A DNA stretch of 64,000 nucleotides from Candidatus Anammoximicrobium sp. (GTDB lineage: Bacteria; Planctomycetota; Planctomycetia; Pirellulales; Pirellulaceae): positions 1-64,000 of the forward strand of contig JAAYYU010000142.1 in assembly GCA_012515235.1 (NCBI GenBank), in the 5' to 3' direction. Within the stretch, counting starts at the first letter, position 1, and every line of letters begins with the position of its first letter. The notes under the pieces are model-generated. The model did no database searches. It had not been told where the DNA came from and saw nothing but the letters and a program-made list of their open reading frames with translations. Positions 1-8,781 of the stretch are shown piece by piece. The position numbers and the translations under genes were made by a program.

Positions 1-127
1 CAAGCGGCCGGTGCGTAGTGGGAAGCCGAACCATCCGCCGGGCAAGCCGGCGGGATTCTGGTCGGCCGCAAGCGGCCGGTGCGTAGTGGGAAGCCGAACC
101 ATCCGCCGGGCAAGCCGGCGGGATTCT
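1..127. repeat. Tandem duplication, 68-bp period
   Basis: Bases 1-59 and 69-127 are identical; the unit starts CAAGCGGCCGGTGCG and the two copies are joined by a 9-base linker. The left edge is cut by the window, so more copies may lie outside. It ends 11 bases before the stop codon of the minus-strand regulator gene. Its origin is unknown; it carries no convincing reading frame. Confidence 0.9.
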
Positions 128-138
128 CGCCGGCCGGC

Positions 139-1041
139 TTAGAAAAGAATCCCCGGCGCGATGTTCCGGCTGACCGGCAGATAGATCCGGCAGCGGATGC
201 TGCGGGCGGCCAGCGCCAGCAACTCGGTCCGTGAGCCGGGCAGGACCGCCGCGGGATGCAGGTCGAAAGGACACGGTCCCCAGAAGTGATAACCGCTGGC
301 GGGATACCAACAGAAGGTCAACCATTTCCAAGCGTTCAGCAAACCGAACGGGCGGCCTTCGTATTCGGCGACGGCGTAGCTTCCGCCGGGGATTTCCTGG
401 ACGCCGATCAGCCCGTCGCCGGCAAAATCCGCCGGCACCGTCAGGCAAGCGTCATAGCGGCGATGCCGAGCCGGTGTGACCCACTCCTGGTCGTAACTGA
501 CGCCTAGGAACGAGGCGTCGGAAAGCAGCAGCCCGCGCGACTGGGCCCAGCGGCCGAGTTCGATGAAGGCGCGCCCTACGTAGCGGTAGGGGCCGTAGTG
601 CCTCCAGAACGCCACGCGCGTCGCCGGGAACGTGCCGAACGCTACCGGCATGGCGGCTCGCCGGACGCCGCGCTGCGCAGCTACGCGGGCCACATACTTC
701 CGGCCGCGGTCGCGGAGGGCCATCGGCGACCGGCCAAAGTGCTCGGTAAACGCGCGGGTAAATCCTTCCCGCGAATCGTACCCCGCAGCGACCGCCACGT
801 CCGCCACGGAGGCGTCCCCATGACACAACGCCAGCGCCGCCCGTTCCAGCCGCAATCGTCGCAAGTGGGCCTGCGGCGTCTCGCCCATTACCTGCAGGAA
901 TACACGATGGAAATGCGTCAGGGACAGACCGGCCTGAGAAGCCAGGTCCTCCGAGTCGATGGCATCTTCCAGCCGCCGCCAGGCATACGTCAGCACATTC
1001 AACACCCGCTGCCGGTCGCGAAAACTTCCGTCGTCCTTCAT
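139..1041 (-). CDS. AraC-family transcriptional regulator with GyrI-like effector domain
   Basis: Predicted cytoplasmic transcription factor of 300 aa. Residues about 15-112 form the AraC double helix-turn-helix: the first helix pair carries EDLASQAGLS, the second carries VAVAAGYDSREGFTRAF, the usual AraC signature. Residues about 135-300 resemble the GyrI-like/SbmC ligand-binding domain found in Rob-type regulators (FPATRVAFWRHYGPY, then an AVAEYEG block), which binds small hydrophobic molecules. I placed the start at the ATG before KDDGSFRDR because AraC alignments begin there; an in-frame ATG at 1128 would add 29 Cys/Gly-rich residues without family support. Effector and targets are unknown. 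The 68-bp tandem repeat lies just beyond its 3' end. Confidence 0.85.
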   Translation of the reverse strand: MKDDGSFRDRQRVLNVLTYAWRRLEDAIDSEDLASQAGLSLTHFHRVFLQVMGETPQAHLRRLRLERAALALCHGDASVADVAVAAGYDSREGFTRAFTEHFGRSPMALRDRGRKYVARVAAQRGVRRAAMPVAFGTFPATRVAFWRHYGPYRYVGRAFIELGRWAQSRGLLLSDASFLGVSYDQEWVTPARHRRYDACLTVPADFAGDGLIGVQEIPGGSYAVAEYEGRPFGLLNAWKWLTFCWYPASGYHFWGPCPFDLHPAAVLPGSRTELLALAARSIRCRIYLPVSRNIAPGILF

Positions 1042-1532
1042 GAAGATCCAGCCGCTGCAGCGATCCTGACAACTCGCCCCCCCGCCGAAAGGTTGGAACA
1101 CTTCCCAGTGCCCCCCTGCTTCTAACATTGCGGGGAGCCAAAATCAAGCGCCGGCGCGGCGTCTGCACCCGCAGATCAAAGCTGTCAGAATTTGAATTTC
1201 GTGGACGTTCTTGGCGAACTTCCACGAGTTCGGCTGCTGGCTAAGGCAAACCGCGTGTGGTCTGCCAGCGGCAGCGCGACCACGAGACATCGTTGTCCCG
1301 AACAGGGCCGGTGCCAAATCGGCGGTCGTCGCGTTGCGTGGCAACCCCAACGGGCCCCGGATCATGCCCTCCGCCTGATGCACAGCACCGGACTGGGGGT
1401 AACAGAGCCGTCAGGACCGCGCTCCGGGTTGCCGCCGGACGGACTCGTCGCTCAAAGCGTTCGATCCCCTCGACAAGACCGAAGGCGCGATGGTCGCCAG
1501 CGGCGATCCGCGAGAGGCACAGGCCTGGGGAC
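1042..1532. other. Intergenic stretch without recognised gene
   Basis: About 490 bases between the AraC-type gene and the end of the lipoprotein gene. Short frames exist on both strands but none has a Shine-Dalgarno site or recognisable protein features. It should contain the promoter of the AraC-type gene; I cannot place it. Bases 1042-1128 could be coding if the upstream ATG of that gene is used. Confidence 0.5.
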
Positions 1533-1946
1533 TCACTTGGCGGCGGACTTCAGCTGGAAGTCGTGCTTGTTTTCGCCGTCGACGATTTCGCACTTTTCCG
1601 TGTTGGAGACGGTGAGCAATTCCTCGACCATCGTGCCCGCCGGCGCGGGGGGCCCGGCTTCAATCATTTTGCCCGTCTTGCGGATGCCTGTGATGGTGAC
1701 GTTCTTCGCCCCCAAAGCCGCCGTCTTTTCGGCTTGAATCTGATAACCGCCGCCTTTGAGTTCGCCCCCGAAAGTCGGCCCCTTGCCGTCGGCCGGCAGG
1801 AAACTGATCGTACCCGTTTCCACCGGAGTGCCGTCCAACGTGACGGTACCCTCGACCGTCACCAAGGAAGGACCGCATCCGGCGATCAAGAGGATCCAAC
1901 TTGCCGCCACGACCAGAGACAACTGCAAACGCACTTTTTTGGGCAT
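1533..1946 (-). CDS. Small planctomycete lipoprotein, carboxypeptidase-regulatory-like fold
   Basis: A 137-aa predicted lipoprotein. The N-terminus is a lipoprotein signal peptide with basic MPKKVR, a hydrophobic stretch and the lipobox LIAGC, so Cys24 would be lipidated after cleavage. The mature part begins VTVEGTVTLDGTPV, the opening of the small beta-sandwich (transthyretin/carboxypeptidase-regulatory-like) proteins that planctomycetes often encode next to DUF1559 genes. The ATG is preceded by GAGGGAG at good spacing; the longer upstream frame is not needed. It lies 91 bases downstream of the DUF1559 gene on the same strand and is probably co-transcribed. Function unknown; location likely membrane-anchored in the periplasm. 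Confidence 0.85.
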   Translation of the reverse strand: MPKKVRLQLSLVVAASWILLIAGCGPSLVTVEGTVTLDGTPVETGTISFLPADGKGPTFGGELKGGGYQIQAEKTAALGAKNVTITGIRKTGKMIEAGPPAPAGTMVEELLTVSNTEKCEIVDGENKHDFQLKSAAK

Positions 1947-2037
1947 ACATCTATCTCCCTCAATCCACGGCCGGCGAGTGCCCAGCGGCACCTGCCAGCG
2001 ATCAAAAAACAACACTTCCACGGGTTGAAAACCAAGA

Positions 2038-3018
2038 TCAAAAACCGCCGACCGTGACCTCGTTCGCGATCGCCTTGGGCGTACACAGCGCCCGCCAGAT
2101 CGCCAGGTCGATCGCATCGTTGACAAGTCGCACATTACCATCCGCAAAAACGACGTTGACGCCGCCCGGATGATAACTCCGGGCCGTCATGATTAGCGCC
2201 CGGTTATTCCAGGCCGTGTACGCGCCCACACAGGGGGCGTCCGGGTCGTTGACGCAGGTCGCGCCCCGGATTCCGTCCGGAATCATGCTGTTGGGCGTGT
2301 AATTGTGGTGGTAAAGGGGACCTTCAGGGTAGAACATGACTCCCCGCTGGTCGCCGTTCGGGGCACCGCCCCGCACGACGCGGATTTCGGAAACCAGCGC
2401 CGTATGCGCCGTCCCATCCCGGAAATCGGAGAAGTTGGTCGTGCTGTTGATGTAGAAGACGCCCGGCACGCGACTCGCCGGCAGCGCGGCGGTCGAACCC
2501 GGCCCGATGTAGACCCACTCGGCCATCGGCCCGATTCCATTGTTGGCCACGTAACTTCCCCGCGTGTAAATCTGAAACCAAAGGACATCATTGACTTTGC
2601 TGTTGGACGGGCATTCGAACGACGGAAGCACCGATCGGACCACGGGGGCGTTGTTGGTTGTCGAAGGAGGCGCAGCGGCACTGCCGAACCCGTATCTCTG
2701 GTCCGCCATCTCGTAGACGGCGTTCAGTTCCATGTACGGCAGGATGGGAAAAATCCACGTCGCTTCGCCGAAATCCTGGTTGTTATTGAACGGAGGCGCG
2801 GGAATCTTGTGACCAAATGGAAAATGCTTGAACACGTCGTGATGCATGTGCATGGCCAAGCCGATTTGCTTGAGGTTGTTCGTGCACTGCGTGCGCCGCG
2901 CCGCCTCCCGCGCCGCCTGGATGGCAGGCAGCAGCAGGGCTACCAAGATGCCGATGATGGCGATCACGACCAGCAATTCGACGAGCGTGAAGCCCGTGGC
3001 GTGGCGAGTTGGCCTCAT
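2038..3018 (-). CDS. DUF1559 domain protein with prepilin-type N-terminus
   Basis: A 326-aa member of the large planctomycete DUF1559 family. The N-terminus is a class III (prepilin) signal: [18 protein letters not shown], with predicted cleavage between Gly9 and Phe10, then the diagnostic [11 protein letters not shown] and NNLKQIGLA segments. The C-terminus has the family's H-X9-DG motif ([12 protein letters not shown]). GGAG sits nine bases before the chosen ATG; the 30 residues upstream look non-coding. It is likely a surface-exposed or pseudopilin-like protein assembled through type II secretion/type IV pilus machinery, but the family has no proven function. It leads a two-gene unit with the lipoprotein downstream. 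Confidence 0.95.
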   Translation of the reverse strand: MRPTRHATGFTLVELLVVIAIIGILVALLLPAIQAAREAARRTQCTNNLKQIGLAMHMHHDVFKHFPFGHKIPAPPFNNNQDFGEATWIFPILPYMELNAVYEMADQRYGFGSAAAPPSTTNNAPVVRSVLPSFECPSNSKVNDVLWFQIYTRGSYVANNGIGPMAEWVYIGPGSTAALPASRVPGVFYINSTTNFSDFRDGTAHTALVSEIRVVRGGAPNGDQRGVMFYPEGPLYHHNYTPNSMIPDGIRGATCVNDPDAPCVGAYTAWNNRALIMTARSYHPGGVNVVFADGNVRLVNDAIDLAIWRALCTPKAIANEVTVGGF

Positions 3019-3250
3019 GAGACAGTTCTCCAGAAAGGAAACGCTGGGACAAGGGATTCGTACGATTCGATCAGAAGTCACGCAACAGACACGTTTCGAG
3101 GGTCTCATTCTTCTCTGCGACTTGCAGCCCTGTCAATGGCAACCACTAGGATTGACTGGACCTCGCCGGCGCCGCCGACGCCCCGACGCCGGATTCGCGG
3201 CGCAGGACCGTCACGATGGTCAGATCCTGCGCATCCTGCCGCCGCAGGCT

Positions 3251-5392
3251 TCAGCGCGGCGCCAGTTTTGCGATCTCTTCGGCTGACAGCGGCCGATCGA
3301 ACACGGCGATCTCGTCCAGCCGTCCTTCCCAATTCGAATCGTTGTCACAGCGGCCGCCGAAGAACCACTGGTCGAAGCCGGCAGGAAAGTCGGCGGGCAC
3401 GTTGGCTTCGATTTCCGGCTGCGGTTGGCCATTCAAGTAGACCCGCACGGCCTGACCCTCGCGGACCAGTGCGACGTGGTTCCAAGTCCAACGCGCGATT
3501 TCGGTGCGGCCGGCCAGCGGCTTGGTGCCGCGGTGCGCGTCGCCGTGCTGGAAGATCAGCCTTCCGGGCGCGGTGGCCGTGCCGCCGACGCCCAGGTGAT
3601 CGCCGTGCGGCCCCAGACCGTGGTTGTGGCCCCGCGAGCAGATCCAGCCGGCCGTCTCGCGGCCGTCGGCGGGCATCCCGTTCCAAAACCAGAGCGAGAG
3701 CGTGTAGCGATCCTTCAAACCAGCCAACCGCGTCTCGATCCGTCCGCCTGCAAAATGCGCCGCGCGATTGGTCTCGCCGTCCGCGCAGTACACGTCGGAA
3801 CGGGGGCCTTCCAGGAAGAACAGCACCCCCGGCTCGTAGATCGCATCGCGGTTCTGGCCCGAGGAATCCACGGCGCGCGGCCCGGCGAATTCGTCCAGGC
3901 GCCAATACGCCATGGGCTTGGCCGCCGCCAGAGCTGCGGCGGCGCTCCCGCGGGTCTGTTGATACTTGCGTCTCGGCCGGCCCGCCACCTGCTCCAGGAG
4001 CTGCAGCCCCGCCTGGACGATCTTCGGCTCCGCCATGACCTCCAGGCCAGCCGAGCGAGCCGGCCAGGTATTGTAGCCGCCCAGCGGATACTGTTCCGGC
4101 GGCGGGATGTAGCCGTCGCCGCCGTTGGCCAGTTCGATCACCATCGTGTGGGCCAGCGGACTCTGCAGTTTTAGCTTCCAGCCGGTCAGGGCATAGGTTT
4201 CGTTGGGAGTTGTGGCGATGGCGATCTCGCCGATGCGCAGTGCCTGGACGACGATCTCGGTCGCCTGCCGTTCGTTCAGGATGATCTGCTCGCGGGCGTA
4301 GACTTCGGCCGTAGTTTTCGGCGGCCGGTCGCCCATTTCAGCGACAATCCGCTGGGCCCATTCCAGCAGCTGCTTGTTGGGCACCCGGTACTTCAGCGGC
4401 AGCCGCGCCTCGGCCATCGCCAAATCGACATCTTCCCGATAAGCGACGGTCTGGCACGCGGCCAGGGCGATTTCTGCCAGGCCGTTGGCGTAGCTGTCCA
4501 GCGTCCAATCTTCGTGCCGCGAACCGGCGGGCCTGGTATAGTCCCGCAGCCAGATGTCGCCGCTGCAGCCGTGGGACATGATGCCCACAAACGCGGGATG
4601 TTTGCCGTCGTCCGCGCCAGCCAGACGCGTTTTGAGCACGTCGCGGAACACGCCGTAGTAGTCGGGGCTCAGCGCCTGGTCGCCAAAATAGTGCATCGAG
4701 AAGTTGGCCAGTACGGCCAGCGGTCGCCCGTCCCGCGCTTGCAGCGAAATCAGGGACAGGTCGGGATCCTCCGGGCCGGCCTCGCCGACGGCGTCGTCCC
4801 ATTTGGCGCCGGCGTGCATGTTGGCCCGCACGGTGGGATTGCCGAAGGGATCGTCGGCAAGGCGGTCGGGCCGGCGGACCCATTGCCGCAGCGCCGTGAA
4901 CTCGGCCGCCTTGGCGACCGCCCAACCCACTCGGGCCGGTTCCAGATTCGCCTCGGCCGCCGCAATGGCCTCGACCAGCTTCTCCCGTAGAAACGGCACG
5001 TACGCCTCGTCCGCGTCCGTGCCCAGGCAGCCCATGCTGGACGGCGCCGTGTGCGAATGCGTCGCGGCGATCAGCATCTGGTCGGCGCGGATTTTCGTCC
5101 GCCGGGCCGCCAGTTGCTTCGCCTCGTCCAGCAGCTCGCGGGGCATCATGCAGCTGTCGACAATCACGATGGCCAGCCGCGTGCGCCCGTCGTCCAGCAC
5201 GATCGCCCGTGCCGTCACCGGCGCTTTGACCTTGTCCGCGCTGCGGCTGGTCATTCCGCCGTTGACCAGCACCGGCCATTGTTGAGGCGTCACATCCACG
5301 ATGGCCGCCCCGGCTCTGAATTCAGCCGACGCCGTGTCCTGGATCGCGGCAAACAGGGTGCAAGCGGCAAGCACCGACAAAACGGATTTCAT
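3251..5392 (-). CDS. Secreted neutral/alkaline ceramidase-like protein with C-terminal LamG domain
   Basis: A 713-aa protein starting with a Sec signal peptide (MKSVLSVLAACTLFAAI...SAEF). Residues about 24-460 resemble the N-terminal domain of neutral/alkaline non-lysosomal ceramidase: FRAGAAIVDVTP at the start, then the metal-site segment AATHSHTAPSS and NFSMHYFGDQ. Planctomycetes have many such proteins and their substrate is usually not a ceramide that has been proven. Residues about 490-713 form a LamG/concanavalin-A-like lectin domain (MAYWRLDEFAG ... WFFGGRCDN ... RLDEIAVFDRPLS). The start is fixed by AAGGAG eight bases upstream; the open frame extends a further 246 codons upstream without signal or homology. 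Probably periplasmic or surface-bound; lipid or glycan binding is an inference. Confidence 0.85.
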   Translation of the reverse strand: MKSVLSVLAACTLFAAIQDTASAEFRAGAAIVDVTPQQWPVLVNGGMTSRSADKVKAPVTARAIVLDDGRTRLAIVIVDSCMMPRELLDEAKQLAARRTKIRADQMLIAATHSHTAPSSMGCLGTDADEAYVPFLREKLVEAIAAAEANLEPARVGWAVAKAAEFTALRQWVRRPDRLADDPFGNPTVRANMHAGAKWDDAVGEAGPEDPDLSLISLQARDGRPLAVLANFSMHYFGDQALSPDYYGVFRDVLKTRLAGADDGKHPAFVGIMSHGCSGDIWLRDYTRPAGSRHEDWTLDSYANGLAEIALAACQTVAYREDVDLAMAEARLPLKYRVPNKQLLEWAQRIVAEMGDRPPKTTAEVYAREQIILNERQATEIVVQALRIGEIAIATTPNETYALTGWKLKLQSPLAHTMVIELANGGDGYIPPPEQYPLGGYNTWPARSAGLEVMAEPKIVQAGLQLLEQVAGRPRRKYQQTRGSAAAALAAAKPMAYWRLDEFAGPRAVDSSGQNRDAIYEPGVLFFLEGPRSDVYCADGETNRAAHFAGGRIETRLAGLKDRYTLSLWFWNGMPADGRETAGWICSRGHNHGLGPHGDHLGVGGTATAPGRLIFQHGDAHRGTKPLAGRTEIARWTWNHVALVREGQAVRVYLNGQPQPEIEANVPADFPAGFDQWFFGGRCDNDSNWEGRLDEIAVFDRPLSAEEIAKLAPR

Positions 5393-5499
5393 CGCGGATC
5401 TCCTTGTTGCAGGCAGACAGAAAAACGGTTCCCCTACTTTCCCAGTCCGAGCCCTGGGAAGCAAGACCCACCGTTGTTCATTTTGGCGATTCGGCCGCG

Positions 5500-7416
5500 T
5501 CATGGTCGAAGGTCGCGCGGCGGCGAGTCTTTCGCGGAAGACGTTCGCGTGGAGTTCAGGCTTTCGACGGGGTTCTCCAAGTGGAACGACTCCTCGGCCG
5601 GCCTGTCGCTGGAAGGATAACGCGGCACGTTCTCGATCGGTTCCAGCGACGCCGGGAACAGCCGGCCGCGGCCCAGTTCGCCCAACGGGCCGAGCGTACA
5701 GAAACGCTCTTCGTAAAAGCGGATGCCGTGCGTCTCCAGGATCGTGCCGGTCTGGCGGTCCAGATTCGCCAGCTCGATGTTGTACAGCGTCAGGTACTGG
5801 GCTTCCGAACTGATGGCGTTGCCCCAGTCGGTAATCGCCAGCCGGACGTTGACGAAGGGCGTCTCGCCGGCGCGGGACCGGCCCACGCGGAAGTTCTCGA
5901 GTTGCAGGTTCAAGTTGGACCAGGCGGCCTCCCGTGTCTCCTGGGCCAGCTGGTACTGTTCCCAGGCCCGGTCCAGGCTGCGGAGGCATTGAGCCAACTC
6001 GTGAGTCACCGCGTGCAGGCCCTGCTGCAGATTGGCGCGGTCGCGGGCGATCACCAATTCCTGGCTCCGCAGCGCGGCTCGGCCCTGCCGTAAGCCGATG
6101 GGCACAGAGAAGTTGACGCCCAGGGCCCAATCGGTGAATTGGCCCGACCGAGAGCGCAGTCGGTCGCCGTTGGGCATTTCGCCTTCAAGTCCGTTCCAGC
6201 GGTACAGGGCCACCGCATCCAACTGCGGAGACATCGCATTGCGGACCTGCAACAATTGCTGCTGATCGGCCTCCAGCACCAATTTCAACTCGATCAGATC
6301 CGGCCGCTGCTCTTCCGCCAGTCCCAGCAGTGTTTTCCACTGGAACTCCGTCCGCTGGCCGGCCAGCGGCGTGACGGGCACGACGCGATCGCGGTCCATC
6401 GGCGGCAGGCCCAGGATGTTGCGCAGCGCCGCCTCGCGCTCCAGCGTTGCGTTCTGGGCGGTCAACAGGGCGGAACGAAAGTTCGCCAGCGAGACACGGG
6501 CCTGGGCTACGTCGCCAATGTCGCGGATGCCTAACTCGAACCGGCCTTGGCTCAGATCCAACACGAATTGCGCTTGCTCCACCTGGCGCTCGCGCGCCCA
6601 ACGCTCGACCCGCGCCGCGACCAGCGACCAGTACGCCTCGATCACGCCGCGGACCATCTCCTGGACGCCGTCCTTGAACTGAAAATACGAGCGTTCCGAG
6701 TCGATCCGGGCCAGCACAATCGGCACGCGATTGACCGACCAGCCGCCGCCCTGCCACAGCGGCTGGGTGTAGCTCAGATCCACCGAGGAACGACTCTCAG
6801 GATTCAGCGGATGGATGTTCTGCAGCGTTTGCGGGTCCCGCTCCGGATGCCGCCGCAGCGGAGTCGCACTGACGCCCAGGCTGGCTGTGCCGCCGGACGG
6901 CGTGGTCTTGGACAGGTCCATCTGAAAGTTGTAGCCGTCGGTGCGATTGCCCGTGATCAAGGCCCGGCTCGGATCCAGCGGATCGAAACCGGCGCCGGCC
7001 GTTTCCGTGCGTTGAAAGCCGTTGTTCACCTGCAGTCGGGGATCGAACCGCGACAGCGCGTCGTCCACTCGATTGTTGACAATCGCGGCGTCAAAGACCG
7101 TCCGCCCGCTGGAAACGGCGCTCACGCCGGCCAAGACGCGGACGACCTGACTGTTCGCCAAGGCGATCCGAATCGCTTCGTCCAAGGTCAGCCGACGTTC
7201 CGGCAGGCCGACTTCCGGATGGGTTACGGTTGCCGGTGGCGGCACGTCGGGGGGCGGAAGGCGGAGCAGTTGGGCGGGATCGCGGACTTGGATGGTGGAC
7301 TGGCCCGGTTGCAGAAGACGGGGCAAGTCTTGCGCAGGCGCAAACCTTGCCGTCGCCAGCAACAGCGCAAGCACCATCAAGACCGGGACGAATGGGCGCA
7401 GTCCAAGCGTAATCAC
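5500..7416 (-). CDS. TolC-family outer membrane efflux protein
   Basis: A 638-aa outer membrane factor. A GTG start just upstream of ITLGLRPF gives a clean signal peptide ending near FAPAQ; this start lies 28 bases past the stop of the upstream ATPase gene, consistent with an operon. The mature protein shows two outer-membrane-efflux repeats: the first opens with LTLDEAIRIALANS, and long coiled regions follow with LSYTQPLWQGGG and, in the second half, LGVNFSVPIGLRQGRAALRSQ. These features are typical of the beta-barrel/alpha-barrel channel that completes type I secretion or ABC/RND efflux complexes. An insertion-rich N-terminus (about 60 Pro-rich residues) makes it longer than E. coli TolC. 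Partner ATPase is directly upstream. Confidence 0.88.
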   Translation of the reverse strand: MITLGLRPFVPVLMVLALLLATARFAPAQDLPRLLQPGQSTIQVRDPAQLLRLPPPDVPPPATVTHPEVGLPERRLTLDEAIRIALANSQVVRVLAGVSAVSSGRTVFDAAIVNNRVDDALSRFDPRLQVNNGFQRTETAGAGFDPLDPSRALITGNRTDGYNFQMDLSKTTPSGGTASLGVSATPLRRHPERDPQTLQNIHPLNPESRSSVDLSYTQPLWQGGGWSVNRVPIVLARIDSERSYFQFKDGVQEMVRGVIEAYWSLVAARVERWARERQVEQAQFVLDLSQGRFELGIRDIGDVAQARVSLANFRSALLTAQNATLEREAALRNILGLPPMDRDRVVPVTPLAGQRTEFQWKTLLGLAEEQRPDLIELKLVLEADQQQLLQVRNAMSPQLDAVALYRWNGLEGEMPNGDRLRSRSGQFTDWALGVNFSVPIGLRQGRAALRSQELVIARDRANLQQGLHAVTHELAQCLRSLDRAWEQYQLAQETREAAWSNLNLQLENFRVGRSRAGETPFVNVRLAITDWGNAISSEAQYLTLYNIELANLDRQTGTILETHGIRFYEERFCTLGPLGELGRGRLFPASLEPIENVPRYPSSDRPAEESFHLENPVESLNSTRTSSAKDSPPRDLRP

Positions 7417-7444
7417 GCAGAATTCTTCGGCGCGACTGTCCGGC

Positions 7445-8218
7445 TTAGTCCACCTTTCCCGACTCTGCCGGCAAAGTCGAACTTGCCGGGTCTGCCTGTT
7501 CTGCCGCGTGTAGCGACGCCCAGGCCCGCTCCGCATCCGGCGTGTCTTCGACGACTTGTCCGTCCCGAAGTGCGATTATCCGTTTTGCGTGCCGAGCGAC
7601 ATCGGGGTCATGAGTCACCAGGACAACGGTGATCTGTTGTTCTTCGTTCAATTTGCGGAACAGTTCGATGACTTCGCGACTGGTCCGCGAGTCCAGGTTG
7701 CCGGTTGGCTCGTCGGCCATCAGCAGCGAGGGTTCATTGATCAAGGCCCGCGCGATAGCCACCCGCTGTTGCTGGCCGCCGGACAGTTGACCCGGATGAT
7801 GGTCCATCCGGTCACCCAATCCGACTCGCTGCAGCATCGCGATCGCTCGCTGTTGCCGTTGGCGGGCGGACACGCCGAGGGCGTATAGAAGCGGCAATTC
7901 GACGTTTTCCAAGGCGGACGTGCGGGCCAGCAAGTTGAAATTCTGGAACACGAAGCCGATCCGGCGGTTGCGGATGCGGGCACGCTGGTCCGCGCTCAGG
8001 TTGCCCACTTCCTCGTCGGCCAAGCAATAACTGCCCTGTGTAGGCCGGTCCAGACAGCCCAAGGTGTTCATCAGGGTCGATTTGCCGGACCCGGACGGCC
8101 CGACCAGCGCCACGTATTCACCTTGGTCGATGTCCAGCGAGACCCCGCGCAGGGCTTCCACCTTGATCTCGCCCAAGTCATAGATTTTGCGGATCTCACG
8201 GAGTTCGATCAGGGCCAT
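7445..8218 (-). CDS. ABC transporter ATP-binding protein, LolD/MacB type
   Basis: A 257-aa cytoplasmic ATPase. Walker A is GPSGSGKS (about 40-47), signature LSGGQQQR (145-152), Walker B LLMADE (165-170), followed by the D-loop NLDSRTS and switch His in VTHD. The family pattern, with [16 protein letters not shown], points to the LolD/MacB/FtsE subgroup, which drives mechanotransmission through FtsX-like permeases. It precedes the TolC-like gene on the same strand, but no permease or membrane-fusion gene is adjacent, so the complex must draw these from elsewhere. I placed the start at MALIEL because it aligns with the family; the 22 residues upstream look non-coding and no strong ribosome site is seen. 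Confidence 0.92.
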   Translation of the reverse strand: MALIELREIRKIYDLGEIKVEALRGVSLDIDQGEYVALVGPSGSGKSTLMNTLGCLDRPTQGSYCLADEEVGNLSADQRARIRNRRIGFVFQNFNLLARTSALENVELPLLYALGVSARQRQQRAIAMLQRVGLGDRMDHHPGQLSGGQQQRVAIARALINEPSLLMADEPTGNLDSRTSREVIELFRKLNEEQQITVVLVTHDPDVARHAKRIIALRDGQVVEDTPDAERAWASLHAAEQADPASSTLPAESGKVD

Positions 8219-8781
8219 AGAACGCGCAGCCTGGGAGCCTGTGAGTAGATTTGCGATGCCGGAAGCCTGGCTCTTTCGAGCCACACGGGCTTCTTGTCGC
8301 GATTGCTTTTCTGGAAGCTTAGTTTAGCCGCTTGCCGTCTGGAGCCAAGTTAGCAGGACAGTACCATTTTGCGGCGGAGTCCTTGGTTTTCCTTTGCCCC
8401 GAAGGGGCCGAATATACCAGCTCAGGGCAACGCCCTGGGTGCCCTGGGTAGGGTTAGGGAAAAGAACCGGAGCTTTGACAAGGCGAAATCGATGGCGAAT
8501 CCACGAGAGTTCGCGGCGATTGTTGCACCCTTCAGGGCTCTCGCCTGCCAATTCGTTCTCCCACCCAGGGAGTTGCCGTGGGCTGATTGGTCATGCCCCT
8601 CCGGGGCGGAAGACTCAGCAGATCGTAACGCGCAACGTCATTGGCAGTTGCGCTGAATCAGCAACAAAAAGTGACGCTGTCCGATCAGGGCGTTGCACGT
8701 TTCGCGTTTGGACTGCAAAATACGTGGGACGTCCGTGCTTTAGCACGACGGAACCGTTTTGTTGCCGGAGGGGGGAGCCCT
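8219..8781. other. Palindrome-rich intergenic region, likely remnants of a dispersed repeat
   Basis: A 560-base spacer between the divergent ATPase and aroE genes. It holds at least four short perfect hairpins: GCCCC-gaa-GGGGC (8396-8408), CAGGGC-aac-GCCCTG (8423-8437), GCCCC-tcc-GGGGC (8595-8607) and CGTGC-ttta-GCACG (8734-8747). Three have a three-base loop. Similar GC-rich palindromic intergenic blocks recur in planctomycete genomes and are often mis-annotated as short proteins. I see no real coding sequence. Both flanking promoters must lie here. Confidence 0.6.

Noticed and set aside
1144-1383. 79-codon minus-strand frame upstream of the AraC-type gene
   Set aside because: No ribosome site or recognisable protein features, and competing frames of similar quality overlap it.
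2305-4038. 577-codon open frame on the plus strand
   Set aside because: It crosses the DUF1559 and ceramidase-like genes in antisense; Arg/Ser/Pro-rich residues typical of shadow frames.
8641-8781. N-terminal extension of AroE from ATG 8641
   Set aside because: It runs through palindromic repeat DNA and has no similarity to shikimate dehydrogenases; the GTG at 8782 has a far better ribosome site.
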